Source: an uncultured Bacteroidales bacterium (GTDB taxonomy: Bacteria; Bacteroidota; Bacteroidia; Bacteroidales; Bacteroidaceae). From it: DNA of 64,000 nucleotides. Positions within the stretch are counted from its first letter, which is position 1, and each line of letters begins with the position of its first letter. The notes under the pieces are model-generated. The model did not search any database and had not been told where the DNA came from. It was given only the letters and a program-made list of their open reading frames with translations. The position numbers and the translations under genes are program-made. Of the stretch, positions 37,033 through 44,868 are shown in pieces. Where the stretch lies: positions 62,001 to 126,000 of the forward strand of contig CADCDP010000014.1 of assembly GCA_902800305.1 (NCBI GenBank). Reading direction: 5' to 3'.

Positions 37033-38102
37033 AATCCATCGTTCTTACAGATCACTTCGGAGGAGGTGGCGCAGAGCGTGTGGCCTCACTGCTCATCAAT
37101 GGGCTGTCTGAAAGCCCTGAGAATGAGGTGCATGTTTGTGTATTCATCGACTCAAACAATTATGGAGTTGTAAAAGAACGAGTGAAGTACCATCTGCTTT
37201 CGCCAAAACAATATCCATACGCACTGAATGTCTTGAACAGGATTCGGAATCTCCGAAAAGTCATCATGACGGTGAGACCTGATGTTATTTATTCATTTGG
37301 CCCCATCATGGCTTCGTATGTTGTGACGGCTACGGCTTTGAGCGGTTGGAGAAAGCACATCAAGATTGTTTCCTCCGAAAGGAATGACCCTCGGAAAGAA
37401 CCTGTATCGGAGTTGAAAAAAATTGTGCGCAATTATTGCTACCACCATTCGGATGTGATTGTTTGCCAAACACCCATGGCAGTAGAGTTGTTGAAGCAAC
37501 AAGGGGTGGAAACGAAGTTTGTGATTATTCCCAATCCCGTCACTCCAAACCTGCCAACATGGAAAGGACAGAACTCGAAGGAGATAATCACGGCTGCACG
37601 GCTAACAGAACAAAAAAATCTGCCTTTGCTCATCGATGCCTTCGCACGGATTCACCATGAGTATCCCATGTATCGTCTCACTATCTACGGAGAAGGAGAA
37701 CTACGAAATTCTCTTCAGTCATATATCGAGAAAAAGGGGTTGACCAATAGAATCAGTATCCCTGGGTTTGCCACAAATATTCACCAAATTATGATGCATG
37801 CATATATGTATGTTTCCTCATCTGATTATGAAGGTATTTCAAACTCTATGTTAGAAGCATTAGGTATAGGACTCCCATGTGTTTGTACTGACTGTCCTGT
37901 TGGAGGAGCAGGAATGTACATAAAAGATGGTGTATCTGGTATATTGACAAAAGTAGGGAACGAGGATGAACTATATAGAGGGATGAAGAGGTTAATAGAA
38001 GACCCTCCACTTGGATTATTTTTCTCCGAAGAATCAGTAAAGGTTCGGGAAATACTTACGTTGGAAAAAATAACAAACATGTGGATTAATCTTGCTATAT
38101 AA
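37029..38102 (+). CDS. GT4-family glycosyltransferase
   Basis: A 357-residue GT-B glycosyltransferase. The N-terminus is VLTDHFGGGGAERVASLLI; the donor domain holds IITAARLTEQKNLPLLIDAF, RISIPGFATNIHQIM and MYVSSSDYEGISNSMLEALG. Its end shares bases with the next start (TAATG). Composition shifts within the gene: the last third is AT-rich like the following GT2, suggesting a recombination point inside it. Confidence 0.92.
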   Translation: MKSIVLTDHFGGGGAERVASLLINGLSESPENEVHVCVFIDSNNYGVVKERVKYHLLSPKQYPYALNVLNRIRNLRKVIMTVRPDVIYSFGPIMASYVVTATALSGWRKHIKIVSSERNDPRKEPVSELKKIVRNYCYHHSDVIVCQTPMAVELLKQQGVETKFVIIPNPVTPNLPTWKGQNSKEIITAARLTEQKNLPLLIDAFARIHHEYPMYRLTIYGEGELRNSLQSYIEKKGLTNRISIPGFATNIHQIMMHAYMYVSSSDYEGISNSMLEALGIGLPCVCTDCPVGGAGMYIKDGVSGILTKVGNEDELYRGMKRLIEDPPLGLFFSEESVKVREILTLEKITNMWINLAI

Positions 38103-38821
38103 TGATAAGTGTATGCATGGCCACCTATAATGGTGAGAAATATATCCGAGAACAGATGGAGTCCATTTTATGCCAGTTGGGGCAGGAGGATGAAGTGATT
38201 GTTTCTGATGATGGAAGTAAAGATGATACAATAAGAATATTAGAGTCCTTGCACGATGAAAGAATAAAAATCTCACAAAATGAAGGGGAACATGGCTTTG
38301 TGGGGAATTTTGAAAACGCTCTTCGTGTTGCAAAAGGAGATTTCATTTTTTTGTCAGATCAAGATGATGAGTGGATGCCTAATAAGGTCGCTGTAGTGCT
38401 GAAAGAACTGAAAGATTCGGATTTGATAGTACATGATGCAGAGTTAATAGATGGTGAAGGGAAAAGTATGGAAAAGAATTATTACTCTTTCTTACACAAT
38501 AGTTCACGCTTCCTGATGAACTTGTGGAAAACTCGTTTCCTTGGTTGCTGTATGGCTTTTAGAAAGACTGTATTGGAAGATTGTTTACCTTTCCCCAAAA
38601 ATACCGTAGGACATGATTATTGGATTGGGATGTATTCGCTAGTGAATTATAGGGTAAAATTCATTCCAGACATTTTATTAATGTATAGAAGACATGGGGG
38701 CAATGTGTCACCTTCATCTGAGAAATCTAATAATAGCATGTTTTACAAATTTTATACCAAACGTCTTCAGTTGTTACTATCAATTGCGGTAAAGAAGATA
38801 AAAAAAAGGGCTTTTCATTGA
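38102..38821 (+). CDS. GT2-family glycosyltransferase
   Basis: A 239-residue GT-A enzyme, soluble or peripheral. ISVCMATYNGEKYIREQME and VSDDGSKDDT are followed by the DXD-type FLSDQDDEWM and a basic-domain region GHDYWIGMYSLV. It resembles rhamnosyltransferase-like GT2 proteins; the sugar is unknown. The C-terminus is Lys-rich (KKIKKRAFH). A decayed gene follows after 35 bp. Confidence 0.9.
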   Translation: MISVCMATYNGEKYIREQMESILCQLGQEDEVIVSDDGSKDDTIRILESLHDERIKISQNEGEHGFVGNFENALRVAKGDFIFLSDQDDEWMPNKVAVVLKELKDSDLIVHDAELIDGEGKSMEKNYYSFLHNSSRFLMNLWKTRFLGCCMAFRKTVLEDCLPFPKNTVGHDYWIGMYSLVNYRVKFIPDILLMYRRHGGNVSPSSEKSNNSMFYKFYTKRLQLLLSIAVKKIKKRAFH

Positions 38822-38856
38822 ATATCCCTATCAGATGAACGATATTTTATCTATAG

Positions 38857-39321
38857 GTGGAACTGGGATTCATCAAATACCTATACCCGTTCTACACACC
38901 CAAAGTGATGGACAAGAACATATTTTCCATTACCCGTTTTGTGAAGGACATCGAGAAGGGAAAAGCCGAGGACTTCATGCGCCATATAGAGAACTTCTTT
39001 GCCAACGACGACTATCAGGTGATGGGCAATCTGGAACTGTATTTCCAGAACACACTCTATATGTTCTTCCGTCTGATGGGCTTCTATGTGGAGGTGGAAC
39101 GCCACACCACCGACGGGCGCATGGACATCCTCATGCAGACCTCTCAATACATCTATATATTAGAACTGAAACTTGACAAGAGTGCCGACGAGGCTTTGGC
39201 ACAGATAGAGGCAAAAGGCTATGCCAAGCCCTTTGCCGATGATGCCCGCCAACTCTTCAAGATGGGCATCAACTTCTCCACTTCCACCCGTCGCATCGAC
39301 GGCTGGAAAATCGTGGAGTAG
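38857..39321 (+). pseudogene. C-terminal fragment of an AAA-ATPase/PD-(D/E)XK protein
   Basis: About 154 codons without an ATG at the start (first codon GTG, continuous with an upstream stop). The sequence ELGFIKYLYPFYTP, then FRLMGFYVEVERHTTDGRMDIL and YIYILELKLDKSADEAL matches the PD-(D/E)XK nuclease-like C-terminal domain (D...ELK) of the AAA-ATPase-like/DUF1703 family abundant in Bacteroidales. The whole N-terminal ATPase is missing. Composition is GC-richer than that of its AT-rich neighbour, consistent with separate arrival. Confidence 0.8.
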
Positions 39322-39474
39322 TTCTCCGTCTATCTAAAAGTCGAGTTTTCGACCCAAGCCCAATCCTTTCAATTAACACAAATCTCATGTTTCGTTAAGA
39401 CAAGCATTGCCTTAACGTCTGTTTTGTGTTCTCCTTATAAAAGACAGGCAACAAATAGCAAGAATCATAAGAAA

Positions 39475-39538
39475 CCGTACCCGAGGGGTACGGCAAGGTG
39501 TACCCCTCGACTACGACGTAGTGAAACCGAGGGGTACG
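39475..39538. repeat. Palindromic element with mutually exclusive hairpins
   Basis: CCGTACCC/GGGTACGG (39475-39482 with 39486-39493) competes with a 10-bp hairpin CGAGGGGTAC/GTACCCCTCG (39482-39491 with 39500-39509). An odd palindrome CTACG-A-CGTAG follows (39511-39521), then a further copy of CGAGGGGTACG (39528-39538) that could also pair with the middle arm. It lies in the 595-bp gene-poor gap between two decayed genes. Confidence 0.75.
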
Positions 39539-39568
39539 ATAACAAAGACTTTCAATATTCCAACTGTC

Positions 39569-39745
39569 ATGAAAATACTGCATATAGGGAATCTGAAAAG
39601 TGGTATTGACACTTATGTGCGTAATACGGTAGCATTGGCGAGTATATGCCTGAACTGCCTCAGAGGGAGGAACTGTACTATCTGTGCAAAAACGAATGTC
39701 CCTATATGCATATCTGCTCCGATTTTGAATCGGATGCAAAGGTAG
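39569..39745 (+). pseudogene. N-terminal fragment of a glycosyltransferase
   Basis: The ATG frame begins MKILHIGNLKSGIDTYVRN, a typical GT4 start, but it breaks near codon 26. The next 100 bp read as unrelated protein-like sequence in another frame (PELPQREELYYLCKNECP). It seems to be a junction of two gene pieces. The rest of 39746-39916 is A/T-rich with no gene seen. Confidence 0.55.
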
Positions 39746-39916
39746 GCATTTCAAAACCCGGACAGAGTGTCGGATGGCTAAAATGTTGTGCATGAGAACT
39801 TTAATGTTGGATTTAAATAATTTTAAGAGACACTGGTGTCTTAAACTATATCGCATAAAAGAGAAATGAAGTTTTAAAATATTATTGCCATTGTGCTGAT
39901 AACGTAAAATTGTATT

Positions 39917-41032
39917 ATGAGAATAGCGATTATACAAGAATGGCTTGTTTCCGTTGGAGGGTCTGACAAAGTTGTGAAAGCCATACAGGATGTATTCCCC
40001 GATGCCGACATCTTCACGCTCGTTGCAAGGAAAGATGTGTGCGAAGAGTTGGGCATTCCATGGGAGAAGGTACATACATCCTTTATCCAAAAGTTACCCT
40101 TTGGCACGACGAAGCATCGTGCTTATCTGCCATTATTTCCATTTGCCATTGAGCAGTTTGATTTGAGGGGATATGATGTGATCATTTCATCTTCGCATTG
40201 CGTGGCTAAAGGAGTTCTGACGAAAGCAGACCAACTACATATTTGCTATTGCCACTCTCCCATCCGTTACGTATGGGACATGTATCATGAGTATCTGGTA
40301 GAATCACATTTGCAGAAAGGACTTAAAAGTTGGTTGGTGCGGTATATGCTCCATCGTATTCGCAAATGGGATGCGTTGAGTGCTCTTCGGGTGGACCACT
40401 TCATCACCAATTCTGACTATGTAGGCAAAAGGGTGCAGGAAACATACAGAAGGCCGTCAACCACCATTCATCCCAATATAGACATCACCTCTTTTGAACT
40501 TTGTGAAGAAAAGCAAGATTATTATTTGGCTAGTTCACGTCTAGTGGCCTACAAGCAGATAGACACCATCATCAAGGCTTTCAACATGATGCCTGATAAA
40601 AAACTGGTCGTTATCGGTGGAGGTCCCAACTTGAAGGAGTATCAACTGTTGGCGAAATCGAATGTCACGGTTATGGGGTATCAGCCTTTCGATGTATTGA
40701 AAGAAAAGATGCAACATGCCAAAGCTTTTGTCTTTGCAGCAGATGAAGACTTCGGCATGATTCCCATTGAGGCACAATCATGTGGAACTCCTGTGATAGC
40801 ATATGGTCATGGAGGGTCACTTGAAACAGTGAACGGAGGAAAGACGGGTATGTTCTTTTATGAACAGACACCCGAAAGCATCAAAAAGGCTGTGAATGAT
40901 TTTGAACAAATGGGAGAAAGACCGTTCGATTATAAAGAATGCAGAAGATGGGCAGAAGGATTCAGTGAGGAACGTTTTAAGCAAGAGATAAAGGAATTTG
41001 TAGAACACAAATACAAAGAGTTTAGACCATGA
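39917..41032 (+). CDS. GT4-family glycosyltransferase (WbaZ-like)
   Basis: A 371-residue GT-B transferase. The N-terminus RIAIIQEWLVSVGGSDKVVK and the conserved CYCHSPIRYVWDMYHEYL block mark the GT4 subgroup often annotated as mannosyltransferases. The donor domain has YYLASSRLVAYKQIDTIIKA and FVFAADEDFGMIPIEAQSCG. Its stop overlaps the ATG of a truncated epimerase copy, presumably the ancestral gene order. Confidence 0.93.
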   Translation: MRIAIIQEWLVSVGGSDKVVKAIQDVFPDADIFTLVARKDVCEELGIPWEKVHTSFIQKLPFGTTKHRAYLPLFPFAIEQFDLRGYDVIISSSHCVAKGVLTKADQLHICYCHSPIRYVWDMYHEYLVESHLQKGLKSWLVRYMLHRIRKWDALSALRVDHFITNSDYVGKRVQETYRRPSTTIHPNIDITSFELCEEKQDYYLASSRLVAYKQIDTIIKAFNMMPDKKLVVIGGGPNLKEYQLLAKSNVTVMGYQPFDVLKEKMQHAKAFVFAADEDFGMIPIEAQSCGTPVIAYGHGGSLETVNGGKTGMFFYEQTPESIKKAVNDFEQMGERPFDYKECRRWAEGFSEERFKQEIKEFVEHKYKEFRP

Positions 41033-41160
41033 ACTACATCATTACAGGAGGTACAGGCTTCATCGGCACACACTTGGCGAATCTGCTGCATGAGGTACAT
41101 CCGAACGACAAGATATGGAGTCTTGACATCGTTGACCCATCGAAGCAGAATAGGCTATAG
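41029..41160 (+). pseudogene. Truncated copy of the epimerase N-terminus
   Basis: The first 39 codons match the intact epimerase at 41867 (GGTGFIGTHLANLL and onward) with 6 nucleotide differences in 117, every one at a third codon position and synonymous. The frame then ends after four unrelated codons. It keeps the ATGA overlap with the upstream GT4 gene, which the intact copy lacks. Confidence 0.9.
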
Positions 41161-41170
41161 TTAAAAAAAA

Positions 41171-41470
41171 TCAATAAGCAGGACATAGTTCAACCCGATA
41201 ACCCATGGCGGACGCAATTCGGTAGAGGGTTGAAATGTTAGGGGTAATCAGACCTCGTTCCAGTTTTGAAATGTAACTTTTATCTGAACCTATTCGTTGG
41301 GCCAATTGTATTTGTGTGAGACCTGCTTGCTTACGTGCATCAAGAAGAATTTGAGCGTTGTATTCATCCCATGCCTGATTGAGGGCATCTTCACGCTCTT
41401 TCGTGCCTATGGCTCCAAACTCTTGGTCGAGTTGGGCACTCACATCAAAATAGTCATTCTTTGTCTTCAT
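41171..41470 (-). CDS. XRE-family antitoxin (HigA-like)
   Basis: A 99-residue helix-turn-helix protein. The Cro/CI HTH lies in the C-terminal half (AGLTQIQLAQRIGSDKSYIS, KLERGLITPNISTLYRIASA). The N-terminal part (EREDALNQAWDEYNAQILL) would contact the toxin. It is encoded after the toxin and overlaps it by 17 bp, the HigBA order. It should neutralise the toxin and repress the operon. Confidence 0.88.
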   Translation of the reverse strand: MKTKNDYFDVSAQLDQEFGAIGTKEREDALNQAWDEYNAQILLDARKQAGLTQIQLAQRIGSDKSYISKLERGLITPNISTLYRIASAMGYRVELCPAY

Positions 41471-41780
41471 AATATTCTTTCCTTAATTTAATTGCTTTGT
41501 TGATTTCTTGGGATGGTGTCTTCTGTGTCTTTTTCTTGAAACCATTTAAAAGGATGACAATGGTATCTCCATCGTAGATGAAAAAGATTCTCAGTTCATT
41601 ATTTCCGTATGTGACACGCAGTTCATATACGCCATCACGTAAATACTTGATATAATGATAAGGAATCTTGTCTTCTGTCTGTAGCAACAAAAGTGCTCGA
41701 AGAACTTTCTTGCGCTCCTGCTCAGTCAAAGAAGACATGAAATCTTGATAGTAGTGTTTATATGCTATAATATGTTTCAC
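41454..41780 (-). CDS. RelE/HigB-type toxin (phage-derived Gp49-like)
   Basis: A 108-residue RelE-superfamily mRNA interferase candidate. The pattern IKYLRDGVYELRVTYGNNELR followed by IFFIYDGDTIVILLNGFKKK is typical of Gp49-like HigB toxins: beta-strands with basic residues ending in FxKK. Expected to cleave mRNA at the ribosome when free. First gene of the toxin-antitoxin operon, transcribed against the capsule genes. Confidence 0.88.
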   Translation of the reverse strand: MKHIIAYKHYYQDFMSSLTEQERKKVLRALLLLQTEDKIPYHYIKYLRDGVYELRVTYGNNELRIFFIYDGDTIVILLNGFKKKTQKTPSQEINKAIKLRKEYYEDKE

Positions 41781-41784
41781 GTTG

Positions 41785-41819
41785 CAAAGTTAATGAAAGT
41801 TGCAATTTGATACAACTTT
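41785..41819 (-). promoter_or_regulatory. Toxin-antitoxin promoter and likely operator
   Basis: On the minus strand TAACTTTG (41785-41792) fits the -7 element. Just upstream is a perfect 7-bp inverted repeat AAAGTTG/CAACTTT (41796-41802 and 41813-41819) with a 10-bp spacer, well placed for repression by the HTH antitoxin. Confidence 0.6.
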
Positions 41820-41866
41820 TATGACATTATTTTATATTCAAAAAGGTAAATAGTTCATTTTATTCT

Positions 41867-42910
41867 ATGAATTACATCATAACAGGTGGTACAGGCTTCA
41901 TCGGCACACACTTGGCGAATCTGCTGCATGAAGTACATCCGAATGACAAGATATGGAGTCTTGACATCGTTGACCCCTCGAAGCTAGAGGGGATGAACAA
42001 GGCCGAGTTGAAAGAGTACACCACCATCAAGAACTGGAAAAGTCCTGTGGTGGAGGGTGAAACACGTAAGGCGACATTCGTGTATAGCGACGTGAGAAAG
42101 CCCATCGAGGATTTGCCCTTTACTCCTACATCAGAGGATGTTATCTTCAACTTCGCCGCTGTACACCGAACGCCAGGGCATCCAGACCCTGCCTATTTCG
42201 AGACAAACATCAGAGGGGCGGAGAACGTGTGTTCCTTTGCGGAGAAGTATGGAATCAAGAACATCGTGTTCACTTCCTCCATCGCACCCTACGGGGCAGC
42301 GGAGGAATTGAAGGAAGAAACGACCTTGCCAACTCCCAACACACCATACGGCATCTCGAAGTTAGTTTCAGAGAAGATACACCAGATTTGGCAGGCAGGA
42401 GGTGAGGGACGGAAATTGACCATCGTGCGTCCAGGCGTAGTGTTCGGAAAAGGCGAGAATGGCAACTTCACCCGTCTATATTGGGGCATCCGCAAGCACA
42501 CTTTCGCCTATCCAGGACGGAAGGACACCATCAAGGCATGTGTGTATGTGAAGGAATTGGTCAGGTTCATCCTCTGGAATGTGGAGGAAAGAAAGACTCC
42601 TTTTGAAGTTTACAACTGCACCTTCGAACCAGCATACACCATCGAGCAGATTGTCCACACGATGAAGGAAGTGACTGGTTTACATCAAGCTGTGCCTTAC
42701 GTGCCGAATGCCATCATCATGCCGGTTGCAGTGGGTGCCCAAATAGTAGGTTCACCCATGGGCATCTGTCCTGCGAGAGTGAAGAAGCTACAAATCTCCA
42801 CCAACATCTGCGGAAAGAAGATGAAGGAGAGTGGCTATCAGTTCAAGTGGACATTTGAAGAAGCCATCAAAGACTGGTTCTTGGATAACAAAGGTTCATG
42901 CTTGCAATAA
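41867..42910 (+). CDS. NAD-dependent epimerase/dehydratase (extended SDR)
   Basis: A 347-residue sugar-nucleotide modifying enzyme. The Rossmann motif GGTGFIGTHL and catalytic YGISK (TPYGISKLVSEK) with upstream FTSSIAPYG are visible. The exact reaction is not clear; it lacks hallmarks that fix it to GalE or RmlB. The intact copy lies downstream of the toxin-antitoxin module and has no coupling to an upstream gene. It is followed after 3 bp by the nucleotidyltransferase gene. Confidence 0.9.
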   Translation: MNYIITGGTGFIGTHLANLLHEVHPNDKIWSLDIVDPSKLEGMNKAELKEYTTIKNWKSPVVEGETRKATFVYSDVRKPIEDLPFTPTSEDVIFNFAAVHRTPGHPDPAYFETNIRGAENVCSFAEKYGIKNIVFTSSIAPYGAAEELKEETTLPTPNTPYGISKLVSEKIHQIWQAGGEGRKLTIVRPGVVFGKGENGNFTRLYWGIRKHTFAYPGRKDTIKACVYVKELVRFILWNVEERKTPFEVYNCTFEPAYTIEQIVHTMKEVTGLHQAVPYVPNAIIMPVAVGAQIVGSPMGICPARVKKLQISTNICGKKMKESGYQFKWTFEEAIKDWFLDNKGSCLQ

Positions 42911-42913
42911 GAA

Positions 42914-44014
42914 ATGGATGAAACGACTCATTGTATAGCATTTCTCCGCTTCTGCATCAACGATTATCAGCCCGTTCCAAGCACCCTTGATGGATTCACT
43001 TGGAAGGGGCTGGCTTCTTTTATGAAGGAACAGGCACTGCTGGGCATTGGCTTTCTTGGTATCAAGAAGCTGAAAAAAGCAGACGTGGAGGTTCCCAAGA
43101 AAGTGCTGGTGAAGTGGTATGCTGTGGCTGACCAAGCAGAACGGAGAAATCAAGAGGTGAATGAGCGGACAGGGGAGATTGTAAGGCTTCTGCGAGAAAA
43201 GGGCTTTCAATGCTGCGTGTTGAAGGGACAGGGGAATGCGCAATTGTATCCGTGGCCTTCTTTGAGAACCTCTGGCGATATTGACGTGTGGGTGAATGGG
43301 AGCCGGAAGGCAATCATGGCATTTGCAAAGAAAGACTATCCCCATGCTGATGTACGGTTCCATCACGTGGATTATCCTGTTTTTGATGATACAGATGTGG
43401 AACTGCATTTCACACCTGCCAGCATGAACAATCCTTGGTATAACAGAAGGTTGCAACGCTGGTTTTCCGAAAGAAAGCATGAACAGTTCAATCACACGAT
43501 TGAATTGCCTGATGAAGTGGGGAGCATCCCCGTTCCAACGATGGAGTTCAATCTTGTATATCAACTCGTTCACATGATGCACCATTTCTTTGATGAAGGA
43601 ATCGGACTTCGACAGATGATGGACTATTTCTTTCTTTTAAAAACAACGAATTGCACGAATTACACGAATTTTAAAGGTCACACAGATAGCACAGATTTAA
43701 GAGATACACTTCGGTATCTCGGTTTGTGGAAGTTTGCGGGAGCGGTGATGTACGTCATGCGTGAGGTGTTTGGGTTAGAAGAAGAGAAGATGATTGTGGA
43801 ACCAGATGAATGGCGTGGCAAATTATTATTGGAAGAGATTCTGAAAGGAGGAAACTTCGGGAAACACTCTGGGTTGACAAATCATAGTGCTGGAACTAAA
43901 TACTTTCTGAAGATCAAGCGTAATATGCGGTTTGTCTGCGCTTATCCAGCGGAAGCATTGTGTGAACCATGGTTCCGTACATGGCATTTCTTCTGGAGAA
44001 TCAGTCACCGGTAA
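42914..44014 (+). CDS. Nucleotidyltransferase-fold protein (NTP_transf_5-like)
   Basis: A 366-residue protein with the nucleotidyltransferase metal motif GDIDVWV (Asp122, Asp124) after CCVLKGQGNAQLYPWPSLRTS. It matches the uncharacterised nucleotidyltransferase family often found at the ends of capsule and O-antigen loci. A short stretch TTNCTNYTNFKGHTDSTD near 238-255 comes from a low-complexity repeat (ACGAATTACACGAATT) inside the gene. Role unknown, probably decorating the polysaccharide or its precursor. Confidence 0.82.
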   Translation: MDETTHCIAFLRFCINDYQPVPSTLDGFTWKGLASFMKEQALLGIGFLGIKKLKKADVEVPKKVLVKWYAVADQAERRNQEVNERTGEIVRLLREKGFQCCVLKGQGNAQLYPWPSLRTSGDIDVWVNGSRKAIMAFAKKDYPHADVRFHHVDYPVFDDTDVELHFTPASMNNPWYNRRLQRWFSERKHEQFNHTIELPDEVGSIPVPTMEFNLVYQLVHMMHHFFDEGIGLRQMMDYFFLLKTTNCTNYTNFKGHTDSTDLRDTLRYLGLWKFAGAVMYVMREVFGLEEEKMIVEPDEWRGKLLLEEILKGGNFGKHSGLTNHSAGTKYFLKIKRNMRFVCAYPAEALCEPWFRTWHFFWRISHR

Positions 44015-44039
44015 GTCAAAGATGCTCTGTTCCGTCTTC

Positions 44040-44430
44040 TCCCACGAGGAGACGGGCTACAGAGCGGAGTGATAACGAGCCAGAGAGTGAAGTGATAACG
44101 AGCGGAAGAGTGAGGTGATGACGGGCGGTAGAGCGAGGAGGATACGGGCAAGAGGTGACGGAGATAACGGAATGGAGTTTACTGAGCAAACGAGGGACGG
44201 AGTAAGTAGGATACGGGGTATAGACTTGGGAGGACATTGGGCATTGTCTTCATAGGACATGGGCGTAAGACTTCGGTGGATATTGGCAGACATCATTGGT
44301 GGATATTGGCAGACATCATTGGTGGATATTGGCTGGCATCGTTGGTGGACATTGGCTGGCATCGTTGGTGGATATTAGCTGGCATTGTTAGTGGACATTG
44401 GCTAGCATCGTTGGTGGATATTAGCTGGCA
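44040..44430. repeat. Degenerate 23-bp tandem periodic array, about 17 units
   Basis: Counting in steps of 23 from 44040 (44040, 44063 ... 44408), nearly every unit has a core GGATA or GGACA at positions 9-13 followed by GGC or GGG at 16-18. The left units are of AGTGAGGTGATGACGGGC type, the right seven (from 44270) of GGTGGATATTGGC type and 80-95% alike by eye. The unit at 44178 is weakest. A 23-bp period rules out a protein repeat. There are no spacers, so it is not CRISPR. It begins 25 bp after the nucleotidyltransferase stop; the remainder to 44580 has no gene. Confidence 0.85.
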
Positions 44431-44580
44431 CCAAATGCCTACTTGTTCAATTGTCGTTCTTTATTAGTTGCTCCAAGATAATTCCTGTATCTTTTGTTGG
44501 ATTGAACGAATTTGTCTATCTTTCCTTTAAAGAAAATGATTTTTTTCTATTCGTCTGGTGTATAATTCGAAAATTTTATG

Positions 44581-44588
44581 TAAGTTTG
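44581..44588 (+). promoter_or_regulatory. Promoter -7 element of the PIN toxin-antitoxin pair
   Basis: TAAGTTTG, 28 bp upstream of the antitoxin ATG. No TTTG at 19 bp. Confidence 0.5.
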
Positions 44589-44616
44589 CACTATTAAATA
44601 TAAATGAAACAATATT

Positions 44617-44868
44617 ATGGCAACAACATTTCGTCTAAATCATGTGATTCAATTGCAATCATTCTGGAATTTGATTCAAACAACAGATGAGGATGTCCAA
44701 AGAGAACTATATGTGTTGTTGGATCATAAATATAATCAGAAGAAGACGGGAAAGAATCCCTCTCGTCCATCTTTTCTACAGATGAAAGGAATATTAAAGG
44801 GTAATGGTTCTGAAAAAACAGACCAACAGATGATGGAAGAATATCTGGAAGAAAAATATGGAATATGA
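44617..44868 (+). CDS. Putative antitoxin upstream of a PIN toxin
   Basis: An 83-residue small protein (MATTFRLNHVIQLQSFWNL ... MMEEYLEEKYGI). Helical N-terminal part, basic middle (KYNQKKTGKNPSRPSF) and acidic tail. I recognise no DNA-binding family, but its position, size and ATGA overlap with the PIN gene make it the likely antitoxin. Confidence 0.65.
   Translation: MATTFRLNHVIQLQSFWNLIQTTDEDVQRELYVLLDHKYNQKKTGKNPSRPSFLQMKGILKGNGSEKTDQQMMEEYLEEKYGI

Noticed and set aside
39395..40090. 231-codon minus-strand ORF across the glycosyltransferase fragment and GT4 start
   Set aside because: It covers a palindromic element and the 5' end of a clear GT4 gene; the product shows no family features.
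44057..44362. ORFs with repetitive products in the 23-bp array
   Set aside because: A 23-bp period cycles through all frames, so open frames arise from the repeat itself and not from selection.
44040..44430. CRISPR array
   Set aside because: Units are contiguous and degenerate with no unique spacers and no cas genes nearby.
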